Assembly (NCBI GenBank): GCA_025059875.1
Contig: JANXCT010000002.1
Span: 341,180 to 405,179, forward strand
Length of the DNA stretch: 64,000 nucleotides
Direction: 5' to 3'
Source: Candidatus Kapaibacterium sp.
Lineage (GTDB): Bacteria; Bacteroidota; Ignavibacteria; Kapaibacteriales; HRBIN21
Under the pieces are notes generated by a model that did no database searches, was not told the origin of the DNA, and saw only the letters and a list, made by a program, of their open reading frames with translations. Every line of letters begins with the position of its first letter. Position 1 is the stretch's first letter. The position numbers and the translations under genes are program-made. Positions 17,370-25,891 of this stretch are shown piece after piece.

Positions 17370-19228
17370 AAGGCAAAGGGGACAGCTTCACTCAGCTGTG
17401 GCTCCAGCAGAGGCTTACGCAGCCATGTCTCCAGGAGGCGGAACTGAGGACTGCCTTCAGTGGCAACCACCTCTAGCTGCGGACGGCAGCGAGGTTCTGA
17501 GCTCAACTGCGTTGTATAGAGTCGTCCGTCGCTAGCAGCTAGAATCTCAACAGGACCTTCCGCCATTCCGAGGAACGCTTCCAGTTGTCCGGGAGTCCGC
17601 AGCCGGATACCATTCACAGCTATCAACTCATCGCCAACGGCAATACCAGCAGCGGCAGCAGGCGAGAACTCCTCTACCGCCTCCACTACGACCGAGCCGT
17701 CCTCTTGGCGAAGTGTTAGCCCTGTGAAGCGAGCTGTCGGGATGCGGCCGAAGACACTTCTCTCCCCAACCAGCCGGTCCTGCTCACTACCCCTAGTCCA
17801 CGATAACCGCAACCCAATGGCCGGAAGCACCTCCTCATAAGGCAACTCGCCACGCCCTATGAGCCATTCCATTAAGGGCTCCTTGAGACCGACACCCGTA
17901 CCGGCCTCTAATGCTGCTACGATCTCCTCTTCGGTCCACCCACGTTCAGGCTGCTGACGGGTCCAGCGCCATAGCTCTTGTAGGCCATCCTGGAGGCGCT
18001 TCTGTCCTTGGGTCTGTGCTATAATCCAGGCATCTAGCAACCAGGCGATCTGGGCCCCCTTGAGGTAGTACGATGGGAACCGATTTGGCCCATCAGGGCT
18101 CCTGGCGTATAGCTTGACCCAAGCCAGAATGCTGCTATCCCGAACGGAGAGGTAGTAGCGCCCGGGGACGTGGGATAGCTGCTCCACTTCCCAACCCAGG
18201 TGTGCCAGAAGCTCACGCCGCGTGAGGAAGCCACACCAGTAGGCCAGCATAACTTCGTAGTACGATGTCACTCCTTCCACTAGCCACAGCAGCGGCGTAT
18301 AGAGCTCGCGCTCGTAGTCAAAGGGTCCTAGACCTACTGGGCGAATACGCTTCCCGTTCCATGTGTGGAAGAACTCGTGGCACAGCAGCCGTAAGAACCG
18401 GTGGACCCCAGCAATCTCCCGCAATGCTGCGGGATCTACTGCTAAGACATGTGCCCGAGCATGTTCTAGCCCTCCAGAGCCATTGGGAACGAAGTGGAAG
18501 AAGAAGACGTAGCGGTCATACGGGAGCTCTCCTCCCCAGAATGCAGCGGTAACACGGACGACCTGCTCTGCGGCCCGGAGGAGCCACTCTTCGTCAACCG
18601 GCTCATCGCTGACGATGGCTACCTCATGGAGCCGGTCCCCTACAGTGAAGGCAGCTACGCGATGGCTACCCACCTGGAGAGGGGAGTCCGCCAGGACATC
18701 GTACGTTACAGCACCGAAGCGCGGAGGGAATCCGATGTCTACCGGCGCCAGAGGAGTCGTTACCCGAGGCCATCGCGCAGGGTCGTGTTCCACGACAACG
18801 TGGCAAGGCTCCTGCAGCCGCCCTTCGACGTAGGGGCAGCAGGTAGAGGGCATAATGAAGGCTGACCATCGATTCACGTGGGTTGTCCGAACGGAGCGCT
18901 CGTTGGCGAAGTAGACGGCCTTCAGGTAGAGCTTTTGCGCACCTGGGCAGAACACACGGAAACGGTTCTTTGCCCGCCACTCCACCTCCAGCATACGCCC
19001 ACGTTCATCCAGCGCATTCTCCACCGTGAAATGGGTGCTGAACTCGCGCACCTTGTAACTGCCCGGTGTCCAGGTAGGAAGGACGAACTCCAGTGCATCC
19101 TCCCCGCGGGTCTCAGCCTCTATCCGCAAGCCCAGGAGGTGACGCTCGGCCCGCTCGAAGGAGAAGGTGTAGCAAATCGAAGCTGGCAACCCGAAGGCCT
19201 CCGTATCACGCTGGTCAATTCGGTACAT
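17345..19228 (-). CDS. M61-family peptidase with PDZ domain
   Basis: This 627-residue protein matches the M61 (glycyl aminopeptidase) family: an N-terminal beta domain, a thermolysin-like catalytic domain with the zinc motif HEFFHTWNG (H284, E285, H288), and a C-terminal PDZ domain around residues 500-580 with AAGIAVGDELIAVNGIRL. M61 enzymes cleave N-terminal residues from peptides. No clear signal peptide is seen, so a cytoplasmic place is likely unless export is unusual. It overlaps rlmB by 14 bases and the TPR gene by 25, suggesting one transcript. Confidence 0.88.
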   Translation of the reverse strand: MYRIDQRDTEAFGLPASICYTFSFERAERHLLGLRIEAETRGEDALEFVLPTWTPGSYKVREFSTHFTVENALDERGRMLEVEWRAKNRFRVFCPGAQKLYLKAVYFANERSVRTTHVNRWSAFIMPSTCCPYVEGRLQEPCHVVVEHDPARWPRVTTPLAPVDIGFPPRFGAVTYDVLADSPLQVGSHRVAAFTVGDRLHEVAIVSDEPVDEEWLLRAAEQVVRVTAAFWGGELPYDRYVFFFHFVPNGSGGLEHARAHVLAVDPAALREIAGVHRFLRLLCHEFFHTWNGKRIRPVGLGPFDYERELYTPLLWLVEGVTSYYEVMLAYWCGFLTRRELLAHLGWEVEQLSHVPGRYYLSVRDSSILAWVKLYARSPDGPNRFPSYYLKGAQIAWLLDAWIIAQTQGQKRLQDGLQELWRWTRQQPERGWTEEEIVAALEAGTGVGLKEPLMEWLIGRGELPYEEVLPAIGLRLSWTRGSEQDRLVGERSVFGRIPTARFTGLTLRQEDGSVVVEAVEEFSPAAAAGIAVGDELIAVNGIRLRTPGQLEAFLGMAEGPVEILAASDGRLYTTQLSSEPRCRPQLEVVATEGSPQFRLLETWLRKPLLEPQLSEAVPFALWSPWGSE

Positions 19229-20003
19229 CGGCGAGCTTCAGCGACTCGGACCAGAGACCGATCTGGTATCGCTGGCGCTGTATCTCGAAGAGCAGGACGG
19301 CAGCAGCGGCAGCAGCATTGAGGGATTCCACCCGTCCACGGAGCGGAATCCGCACGATGAGATCACATAACGCCCGAATGCTCGGACGCATACCACGATG
19401 CTCACTACCAACGACCAGCACAACAGGCCGGTCGTACAAAGGCTCCCAGTAGAGCCGCTCCCCTTCTACGGCAGAGCCCACAATCCACCACCCTAACCGC
19501 TGTAAGCGCCGAAGCACATCCCCTAAGTTCACCACGTGGGCCACCGGCAGATGCATGAATGCCCCTGCAGCCGCCTTTACCGCAGCAGGGGTCAGCGGAG
19601 CCGCACGGTGGCGCGGTACGATCAAGCCCTGAGCTCCCGCAGCCTCGGCACAGCGCGCGATTGCCCCAAGGTTCTGCGGGTCCTCCACGCCGTCTACGGC
19701 TACCAGCAGGCCTTCAGCCGTTGGAGCCGCACGTTCGAGAAGCTCCTCGGCACTCAGCACCGGTAGCGGATAGACCAACGCAATGACTCCTTGACTCTCC
19801 TTCAGCGTCGTACCCGCAGCTTGCGCCAACTCTGTAAAGCGCTGGCGCGATAGCTCGGACACGGGAACACCGGAACGTCGTGCTCTCTCCTGGATGTCCG
19901 CGGCACTGCCGTAGAGCACGTAAAGCTTCTGCACTCTGGCAGCCTGTCGTAGCGCCTCCACAATAGAGCGACGTCCGTAGATGTAGAAGGCCTCTGACAT
20001 CAA
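19215..20003 (-). CDS. rlmB: 23S rRNA (guanosine-2'-O)-methyltransferase, RlmB/TrmH family
   Basis: This 262-residue SPOUT methyltransferase has an N-terminal L30e-like substrate-binding domain (IYGRRSIVEALR) and the C-terminal trefoil-knot domain with motif 1 NLGAIARCAEAAG, motif 2 VVGSEHRGM and motif 3 LRGRVESLNAAAAAAV. These match RlmB, which methylates G2251 of 23S rRNA; the exact target is inferred. It follows rpsP by 12 bases. Confidence 0.9.
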   Translation of the reverse strand: MMSEAFYIYGRRSIVEALRQAARVQKLYVLYGSAADIQERARRSGVPVSELSRQRFTELAQAAGTTLKESQGVIALVYPLPVLSAEELLERAAPTAEGLLVAVDGVEDPQNLGAIARCAEAAGAQGLIVPRHRAAPLTPAAVKAAAGAFMHLPVAHVVNLGDVLRRLQRLGWWIVGSAVEGERLYWEPLYDRPVVLVVGSEHRGMRPSIRALCDLIVRIPLRGRVESLNAAAAAAVLLFEIQRQRYQIGLWSESLKLADVPN

Positions 20004-20015
20004 GCCATTTGGAGG

Positions 20016-20414
20016 CTACTGCTCTTCTACCTCTGCAGCCGCTGCCCGGCGCCTCTCACGCAGTTTGCGTCGTTCCTTGAGGCGGAAGTAGCGCTGCCGA
20101 GCTCGTTCTCGATGCTCGGCCACCAGTCGCTCCACCTCCTCAGGTGGTTTCCCACTCTTCAATAGTCGGCGGCGGAGCAAGACCCCGTCGTAACTCAAGA
20201 GCAACCGCACAATGTGCGTCGGTCGGGCGCCGACGTCCAACCAGTAGATTGCCCGCTCATGGTTTACCACGATCGTAGAGGGCGACGTGTTTGGGTCGTA
20301 GTACCCAATCCGCTCTATGAATCGCCCATCGCGGGGGGCACGACTGTCGGCGGCGACGATGTCGTAGAAAGCATAGTTGCGCCGCCCTCGGCGCCGCAGT
20401 CGGAGTTTTACCAT
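20016..20414 (-). CDS. rpsP: 30S ribosomal protein S16
   Basis: This 132-residue protein begins with [12 protein letters not shown], followed by the S16 core ([15 protein letters not shown]). The C-terminal tail of about 50 residues is longer than the minimal S16, is highly charged ([20 protein letters not shown]) and is probably helical. Extended tails occur in Bacteroidota and Chlorobi. It follows ffh by 12 bases. rimM and trmD, often next, are absent and rlmB takes their place. Confidence 0.96.
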   Translation of the reverse strand: MVKLRLRRRGRRNYAFYDIVAADSRAPRDGRFIERIGYYDPNTSPSTIVVNHERAIYWLDVGARPTHIVRLLLSYDGVLLRRRLLKSGKPPEEVERLVAEHRERARQRYFRLKERRKLRERRRAAAAEVEEQ

Positions 20415-20426
20415 GGATAGCAGTGC

Positions 20427-21749
20427 TCACAGTTTGTGGAACTTACCGATGATCCCCAACGGGAAGCGCCCGCGTTGCCACTGCTGAAGTAGCTCCCGCA
20501 TCTGCTCAAGGTGCGCAACAAGACGATTGACCTCCTGGACCGTTGTGCCACTACCACGGGCAATGCGGCGACGCCGCGAGGCGTTCAACAAGTGCGGGTT
20601 GCGCCGCTCTTCAGGAGTCATTGACAGGATGATCGCTTCCGCTCGGACCAGGGCCTTGGGATCCAGGGTCAACCCCTTTGTCCATTGGGCTGCCCCGGGC
20701 AGAAGCTGCAGCAACTCCGTCAATGATCCCATGCGGCGGATGGAGCGGATGTATTCCAGGAGCGTCTCGAAGTTGACCTCCTCCGCTGTGCGCGGCTGCG
20801 CTTTCGGAGCCGCTTCCATCAGCTGTTGCTGGATCCGCTCCACCAGCGTCGCAATATCCCCCATGCCCAGAATTCGAGAAGCAATCCGCTCGGGATGGAA
20901 TGGTTCGAGCGCCTCGGGGCGCTCGCCGGTGCCATAGAACTTGATGGGAACTCCAATCGCAGCCCGCAGAGAGAGGGCAGCTCCGCCCCGCGCGTCCCCG
21001 TCTAGCTTTGTCAGCACAATCCCCGTCAAGCCAACAGCAGCATGGAAAGCCTGGGCTGTCGGCAGGATGTCCTGGCCACTCATAGCGTCTCCGACGAAGA
21101 GGACCTCGTCAGGCTGCAGGGTTCCCCGGATTCGGACCAGCTCTTGCATCAAAGGCTCATCAACGGCTAGCCGTCCGGCCGTGTCTACAATCACCACATC
21201 GCGAGCGCCGAGACGTGCCCGGTGAAGTGCTGCTTCCACGACCCTTTCTGGCTCTGCAATCCCCTCGGGACGAAAGAAGGCAACGCCTACCTGAGCTGCC
21301 AAGCACTCCAACTGTTCAATAGCCGCAGGGCGGCGCAGGTCAGCGGACGTCAGCAGGGGATGTCGGCCCTGTCGCCGGAGGTAGAGTGCGAGCTTGGCTG
21401 CTGTCGTCGTCTTGCCAGACCCTTGGAGACCTACAAGCAGAATCCGTGTCGGAGGCTTCGAGGCAAAGCGCAGCGGTACCCATTTCGTCCCTAAGAGCTG
21501 CAGCAGCTCTTCGTAGACGAGCTTCAGCAGGAACTGCTCCGGTAGTACCATCGGCGGTATTTGTGCCCCAACCGCTCGTTCGCGGACCCGCTCCAAGAAC
21601 TGCCGAACGACGCTGACGTGGACGTCTGCTTCCAAGAGAGCGCGGCGGAGTTCCTGGAGTGGCTCTTCCAACTCGGCCGCGCTCAGGCTACGAACTCCAC
21701 GCAGTCGACGCAGGACCTGCTGGAGACGCTCAGTCAGACGTTCAAACAT
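20427..21749 (-). CDS. ffh: signal recognition particle protein Ffh
   Basis: This 440-residue GTPase binds signal sequences and SRP RNA to target membrane proteins. It has the N domain, the G domain with GLQGSGKTTTAAK, DTAGRL and TKLDGDARGG, and the M domain with the RNA-binding RRRRIARGSGTTVQEVNRL-like segment near residue 400. A TAGTTTTG promoter element lies at 21778-21785 on the same strand. It probably leads the operon with rpsP, rlmB, the M61 peptidase and the TPR lipoprotein. No SRP RNA motif was seen beside it. Confidence 0.97.
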   Translation of the reverse strand: MFERLTERLQQVLRRLRGVRSLSAAELEEPLQELRRALLEADVHVSVVRQFLERVRERAVGAQIPPMVLPEQFLLKLVYEELLQLLGTKWVPLRFASKPPTRILLVGLQGSGKTTTAAKLALYLRRQGRHPLLTSADLRRPAAIEQLECLAAQVGVAFFRPEGIAEPERVVEAALHRARLGARDVVIVDTAGRLAVDEPLMQELVRIRGTLQPDEVLFVGDAMSGQDILPTAQAFHAAVGLTGIVLTKLDGDARGGAALSLRAAIGVPIKFYGTGERPEALEPFHPERIASRILGMGDIATLVERIQQQLMEAAPKAQPRTAEEVNFETLLEYIRSIRRMGSLTELLQLLPGAAQWTKGLTLDPKALVRAEAIILSMTPEERRNPHLLNASRRRRIARGSGTTVQEVNRLVAHLEQMRELLQQWQRGRFPLGIIGKFHKL

Positions 21750-21777
21750 CCGACTCTCCGTATCGTCCCAGAACTTG

Positions 21778-21785
21778 CAAAACTA
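21778..21785 (-). promoter_or_regulatory. TAGTTTTG promoter -7 element for ffh
   Basis: The minus strand reads TAGTTTTG, an exact TAnnTTTG match, 28 bases upstream of the ffh start. It is back to back with the plus-strand element at 21857-21864. Confidence 0.5.
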
Positions 21786-21856
21786 CACCTGCGTGCAACT
21801 CTATAGCCCCGTCAACAACGCGGTGCCGATCTCTTGCATCTATCGCTGCGAGTGCG

Positions 21857-21864
21857 TAATTTTG
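21857..21864 (+). promoter_or_regulatory. TAATTTTG promoter -7 element with TTG -33 box
   Basis: TAATTTTG is preceded by TTG at 21834-21836, with a 20-base spacer, as expected for a Bacteroidota-type promoter. Transcription would start near 21871, about 160 bases before the amidohydrolase-like gene. Confidence 0.6.
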
Positions 21865-21876
21865 TAGCGCCTCCTA

Positions 21877-21957
21877 ATGGCCTCCTTTGTGGTGGTGAAA
21901 GGTGGGAAGGGGAGTGCCCCTCGGCAGCCAACTGTCGAGGGGCATCTCACTTTTTAG
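21877..21957 (+). other. candidate 26-codon leader ORF or small RNA
   Basis: Just after the predicted start site, an ATG frame of 26 codons (MASFVVVKGGKGSAPR...) ends with TAG exactly within the T-tract of the hairpin at 21912-21955. It could be a leader peptide whose translation controls the hairpin, or chance within a small RNA of about 85 bases. No ribosome-binding site is visible. Confidence 0.3.
21912..21955 (+). terminator. terminator-like hairpin in a leader (attenuator candidate)
   Basis: GAGTGCCCCTCG (21912-21923) pairs with CGAGGGGCATCTC (21936-21948), with one bulged T, followed by ACTTTTT. It lies between a promoter and the next gene on the same strand, while the neighbour on the other side (ffh) is divergent, so it cannot serve as an ordinary gene-end terminator. 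Confidence 0.6.
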
Positions 21958-22031
21958 AGCCCCAGAGGCACTCAAGCATTACCGCCCTGCGTCAACAGTC
22001 GCCGAGGTCTGTCCACAAGGAGCGGCGCCCG

Positions 22032-23303
22032 ATGGTGGTCTCTCTGTTGCTGCTCTGTTGTAGCGGCATACTCCTGGCCCAGGTCCCTGGAGCACCTCAG
22101 CAGAGGCCAATAGCCCTCGTGAATGCGACTCTCTACACCGTCTCGCACGGCATCATAGAGGGTGGGACGCTGGTCTTCGACAAGGGCCGCATTGTTGCTG
22201 TTGGGAAGGATGTGACCATTCCTCCGACAGCCCTCCGCATCGACTGCACTGGTAAGCAGGTGTATCCTGGCTTCATTACTGCGTTCTCGCAGCTGGGACT
22301 CGTCGAGATTGATGCCGTCCGCGCTACGCGAGACGTGGCTGAAGTTGGAGACTTCAATCCAAATGTCGTAGCAGCCACCGCGTACAATGCCGATAGCGAA
22401 ATCATTCCCACCGTCCGCTCTACTGGCGTCCTGATTGCCCACGTTGCCCCATTAGGAGGGCTCGTTGCCGGACGAAGTTCGGTGATGCATATGGACGGCT
22501 GGAACCACGAAGATGCTACCCTCCGACGGGTTGCCGGGATCGTGGTCTCTTTCCCCTCGCTGAGCCTCCGTGGCAGTTGGTGGGACCAGCGCTCTGTGGA
22601 GGAACGTCGCCGGGAACAGCGAGAACGGCTGCAGAAGCTCTACGACTTCTTCGAACAAGCCCTTGCATACCACCGGGCAGCCTCAGCTGGGACAGTTCAC
22701 CTGGTAGACCTGCGATTTGAGGCAATGCGGGCTGTCTTCCGAGATTCGCTACCGGTCTTCATCCTAGCGGACGAATATGCCCAGATTCTGGAAGCCCTCC
22801 GCTTCGCCCGACACTTCGGGCTTCGGTGTGTGATCGTTGGAGGTGCTGACGCATGGCGCTGTCTGGAGGAGTTACGAGAAGCACGAGCAGCCGTCATCGT
22901 GCACGTCCATCGACTCCCTCGGCGCGAAGAGGACCCGTACGACATCGCCTATCGGCTTCCGGCGATACTGGAACAGGCAGGGATCCCGTTCGCAATCACC
23001 GAAGAGCACACTTGGCCTCAGCGGAATCTCCCCTTCAACCTCGGCACAGCTATAGCGTTTGGCCTCTCCCCTGAAGCAGCTCTCCGCTCCGTGACACTCT
23101 CCGCTGCAGAAATCCTGGGAGTGGCTGACCGTGTCGGCTCTCTGGAGGTTGGCAAAGACGCGACACTCTTCATCTGCTCTGGCGATCCCTTCGATGTACG
23201 CACCAACCGCGTGGAGTATGCTTTCATCCAAGGGCGTGCTGTTGACCTCAGTAGCCGCCACACGCGCCTGTCGGAGAAGTATCGGCAGCGCTATCGCCAG
23301 TGA
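22032..23303 (+). CDS. amidohydrolase-like secreted protein lacking the HxH metal motif
   Basis: This 423-residue protein has a signal peptide (MVVSLLLLCCSGILLAQ) and the amidohydrolase fold: the first beta-sandwich half (LVNATLYTVSHGIIEGGTL), the barrel, and the C-terminal VGSLEVGKDATLFICSGDPFD. The normal HxH after the first strand is replaced by PGFITAFSQLGLVE, so the usual binuclear metal site appears absent. Similar proteins occur in Bacteroidota as imidazolonepropionase-like amidohydrolases of unknown function. ATG 22032 is chosen because it begins the signal peptide. It probably forms an operon with the following hydrolase gene. Confidence 0.75.
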   Translation: MVVSLLLLCCSGILLAQVPGAPQQRPIALVNATLYTVSHGIIEGGTLVFDKGRIVAVGKDVTIPPTALRIDCTGKQVYPGFITAFSQLGLVEIDAVRATRDVAEVGDFNPNVVAATAYNADSEIIPTVRSTGVLIAHVAPLGGLVAGRSSVMHMDGWNHEDATLRRVAGIVVSFPSLSLRGSWWDQRSVEERRREQRERLQKLYDFFEQALAYHRAASAGTVHLVDLRFEAMRAVFRDSLPVFILADEYAQILEALRFARHFGLRCVIVGGADAWRCLEELREARAAVIVHVHRLPRREEDPYDIAYRLPAILEQAGIPFAITEEHTWPQRNLPFNLGTAIAFGLSPEAALRSVTLSAAEILGVADRVGSLEVGKDATLFICSGDPFDVRTNRVEYAFIQGRAVDLSSRHTRLSEKYRQRYRQ

Positions 23304-23309
23304 GTCTGA

Positions 23310-24200
23310 ATGACCGGACAACTCGTTGACCAACAGCCGGTAGAGATCCCATCGAACATCCGGTCGCTCTACCGGCGGCGCCTTTCTCCGGAAGCCTTCG
23401 AGCGCTTTTGCCGAGTCCGGCTCTACGGCATCACGTACCTCAGTGATGGCCTGCGAATCCGAGGGTTTATGGCACTACCTCCTGAAGAGCACTTGCCAGC
23501 CCCAGCACTCATCTTCAACCATGGTGGGGCAGGCGAGCGTGGGGCCCTGACGGCACGAACTGCTGCAGCAACCATCGGGCTCTTTGCAAGCTGGGGATAC
23601 GTGGCGCTTGCTAGCCAATACCGCGGCGTTGGGGGCAGCGAGGGGACGGAGGAATGGGGCGGAGCAGATGTTGACGATGCGTTAGCCCTCCTCCCTCTCC
23701 TGGAGCGCCTCCCGTGGGCTGATCCCGATCGGATCGGACTCATCGGTGGCAGCCGAGGTGGGATGATGGCCCTACAGATGCTGCGTCGCACGAGTCGCTT
23801 CCGCGCTGCCGTAACGATTGGTGCTCCTACAATGCTCCACGCCTTGCCCCAAACCGATCCGCTCTACCGGACGATGCTCCGCTTCCTCCCGCCCCATGTC
23901 TCCCCTTCGGAAGCGGCCGCGGAGCGCTCCGCGGTGCTTTGGGCCCATGAACTCTGCAAGACGACACCACTCCTAGTACTCCACGGCACCGGGGACCGCC
24001 GAGTCTCCCCTGAGCATGCACTCTACCTCGGCTTAGCCCTCCAGCGCTCGCTCCATCCGTACAAGCTCATCCTCTACGACAACGCTGACCACGTCCTAGC
24101 TGGCCGGTGGGCTGAAAGCCTTGCTGACATCCGGTGGTGGCTGGACCACTACGTACGCGATCGCGCTCCGCTTCCCAAGGTAGGCCCCCATGGGGCTTGA
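23310..24200 (+). CDS. alpha/beta hydrolase (prolyl oligopeptidase-like)
   Basis: This 296-residue protein has the alpha/beta-hydrolase core: HGGAGERG oxyanion region, nucleophile elbow GGSRGG (Ser near residue 147), an acid after LVLHGTGDRRVSPEHA, and a His in NADHVLAG. The arrangement fits dipeptidyl-peptidase or acylpeptide-hydrolase-like enzymes of the S9 type; the substrate is unknown. It has no signal peptide. It follows the amidohydrolase-like gene by six bases, and its last 52 bases overlap the convergent heptosyltransferase gene. Confidence 0.8.
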   Translation: MTGQLVDQQPVEIPSNIRSLYRRRLSPEAFERFCRVRLYGITYLSDGLRIRGFMALPPEEHLPAPALIFNHGGAGERGALTARTAAATIGLFASWGYVALASQYRGVGGSEGTEEWGGADVDDALALLPLLERLPWADPDRIGLIGGSRGGMMALQMLRRTSRFRAAVTIGAPTMLHALPQTDPLYRTMLRFLPPHVSPSEAAAERSAVLWAHELCKTTPLLVLHGTGDRRVSPEHALYLGLALQRSLHPYKLILYDNADHVLAGRWAESLADIRWWLDHYVRDRAPLPKVGPHGA

Positions 24201-25234
24201 GTACCTGCTGAGCACCACTGCTGCAGCACCTCTATGGCGTGGAGCACATGGTGGGGTTCCAACGCCGTCATACAGCGGAAATGCCCCAATGGGCACCGCT
24301 CCCGGCCAATGTGAGTGCAGGGACGGCAAGGCAGCGGGTACTGCACTACAACGTGCAGCACTCCGACCGGCTCAAACCCTAGCTCTGGTACCGTCGAGCC
24401 AAAGATGACAACGCTCGGAACCCGCCGTGCTGCGGCCAAATGGATGATACCACTGTCATTCCCCACAACGAGGTCCACCCCATCCAGCCGACGCGCAAGC
24501 TCTAGGAGGGAGTTGGTCACAACAAGCTCCACATCCGAGCCGATTTCGGTAGGCAGGGAATGAGTGCGGGCGTCGCCAGGATCCGTAACCACGACGAGTT
24601 CATATCCCCGCTGTCGCAGCAGCCGTCCGAGCGCTTGGAACCGTTCCAGTGGCCACCGCTTCGTCTGATGCCGGGCACCAGGCACAAGCGCAATCCGCTC
24701 CCACCGCCGTGGGCAGGACCGCAGCGAAGGCGGATAGACCTCTGCCGTTCGCTCCTCCGGCAGCCAACACTCTAGCCCTTGTCCGTCATCTTCGATACCG
24801 AGCTCCGCAACGGCCTGCCGATACCGCTCCACCACTGAAGGCAGTCGCCACCATCCCCATCGCTTGGCCCATACTAGTAAGAGCTTCCTCCAGCGCGCCT
24901 TCGGAGCCCGAAAGAGGCGAGCCCGCGGTCCCCAGCGTAGAAACGCTGTCCGCCAGTTGCGGTGGAGATCCACAATCCACAACTGCTCCCTGGGATTAAG
25001 CAGTCCAGCTCGCAGTAGACGGCGCTCCCTCTGGGCACTCCAGAAACCACCGGAGGCCTCGTAGGGCACCACAGCCGTCAAATACGGGTTGTACGCCAGC
25101 AGCTCGCGGTAGGATGATCGGACCACGGCAACGAGCTCGGCTGTCGGGAAATGCCGCCGCAGCTGCCGAATCAGAGGGGTCATCAGCAGGACATCACCAA
25201 GCGAGCTAAGCCGCAGCAGGACGATGCGGAGCAT
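24149..25234 (-). CDS. ADP-heptose:LPS heptosyltransferase-like, GT9 family
   Basis: This 361-residue glycosyltransferase has the GT9 pattern: N-terminal ILLRLSSLGDVLLMTPLIRQLRR, and the C-terminal donor-binding domain with LVVGNDSGIIHLAAARRVPSVVIFGSTVPE. Family members add heptose to the LPS inner core at the inner membrane. HldD at 8067-9026 supplies the sugar type. The last part continues beyond the usual end with a Cys-containing segment (CRPCTHIGRERCPLGHFRCM) common in GT9 proteins. It follows dtd without a gap. Confidence 0.88.
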   Translation of the reverse strand: MLRIVLLRLSSLGDVLLMTPLIRQLRRHFPTAELVAVVRSSYRELLAYNPYLTAVVPYEASGGFWSAQRERRLLRAGLLNPREQLWIVDLHRNWRTAFLRWGPRARLFRAPKARWRKLLLVWAKRWGWWRLPSVVERYRQAVAELGIEDDGQGLECWLPEERTAEVYPPSLRSCPRRWERIALVPGARHQTKRWPLERFQALGRLLRQRGYELVVVTDPGDARTHSLPTEIGSDVELVVTNSLLELARRLDGVDLVVGNDSGIIHLAAARRVPSVVIFGSTVPELGFEPVGVLHVVVQYPLPCRPCTHIGRERCPLGHFRCMTALEPHHVLHAIEVLQQWCSAGTQAPWGPTLGSGARSRT

Positions 25235-25684
25235 CTACTCGGCTGCCTCGCGTTCAATCCAGATCGTGACTGGTCCATCGTTGAGGAGCTCCACCTCCAT
25301 CATCGCCCCGAAGATGCCCGAAGCTACAGGAACATCGTAGTCACGGCAGAAGAGGAGGAACTGGTCGTAGAGCTGTCGAGCCTGTTCTGGCGGAGCAGCA
25401 TCGGTGAAGCTCGGGCGAAAGCCACGTCGGACGTCGCCGTAGAGCGTAAACTGTGACACCACCAACACCCCTCCCCCAACCTCCCGCACAGAGAGGTTCA
25501 TCCGCCCTTCGGCGTCCGGGAAGACCCGCAAGTGGAAGAGCTTATGCGCCATCCAACGGAGCACCTCCAGGGTATCCGTTGAGGCAAAGCCGACGAATGC
25601 GAGGAGTCCTGGACCAATCTCCGCGACTACCTCTCCATCGACCCGAACGCGAGCGTAACGCACACGCTGCACCAATGTCCTCAT
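25235..25684 (-). CDS. dtd: D-aminoacyl-tRNA deacylase
   Basis: This 149-residue enzyme removes D-amino acids from mischarged tRNA. The family N-terminus MRTLVQRVRYARV, the SQFTLYGD motif and the C-terminal NDGPVTIWI (the Gly-cisPro element is NDGPVT) are all present, and the length is normal. It belongs to the minus-strand cluster rsmF, small membrane protein, dtd, heptosyltransferase. Confidence 0.96.
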   Translation of the reverse strand: MRTLVQRVRYARVRVDGEVVAEIGPGLLAFVGFASTDTLEVLRWMAHKLFHLRVFPDAEGRMNLSVREVGGGVLVVSQFTLYGDVRRGFRPSFTDAAPPEQARQLYDQFLLFCRDYDVPVASGIFGAMMEVELLNDGPVTIWIEREAAE

Positions 25685-25687
25685 CGC

Positions 25688-25891
25688 TCACCAGGGCTGG
25701 AACGGATACCCATTTCCAGTTACGTCCCTGCGGCGATGCCAGCGCCGCAGTAAGTACATCACCAACGGCGGAGCAAAGACTAGCACCAGCAGCACAACGC
25801 CCGTCAGCCAGTATACCACCGCCGCCAGCAGAAGCCCCAATAGCACTCCTAGCAACGAGAGTCCCCACGCTTGGCGTTCCAACTCATCCAT
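25688..25891 (-). CDS. small membrane protein of unknown function
   Basis: This 67-residue protein has two adjoining hydrophobic helices (about residues 9-46), a basic segment RRWHRRRD and a short tail. Its start (ATG 25891) overlaps the rsmF stop (25884), so the two are probably translationally coupled. I recognise no family. It may be a small inner-membrane protein with the basic end in the cytoplasm. Confidence 0.6.
   Translation of the reverse strand: MDELERQAWGLSLLGVLLGLLLAAVVYWLTGVVLLVLVFAPPLVMYLLRRWHRRRDVTGNGYPFQPW

Noticed and set aside
21857-21957. SRP RNA beside ffh
   Set aside because: The conserved GGAA-tetraloop domain is not present; the hairpin is better explained as a terminator or attenuator.
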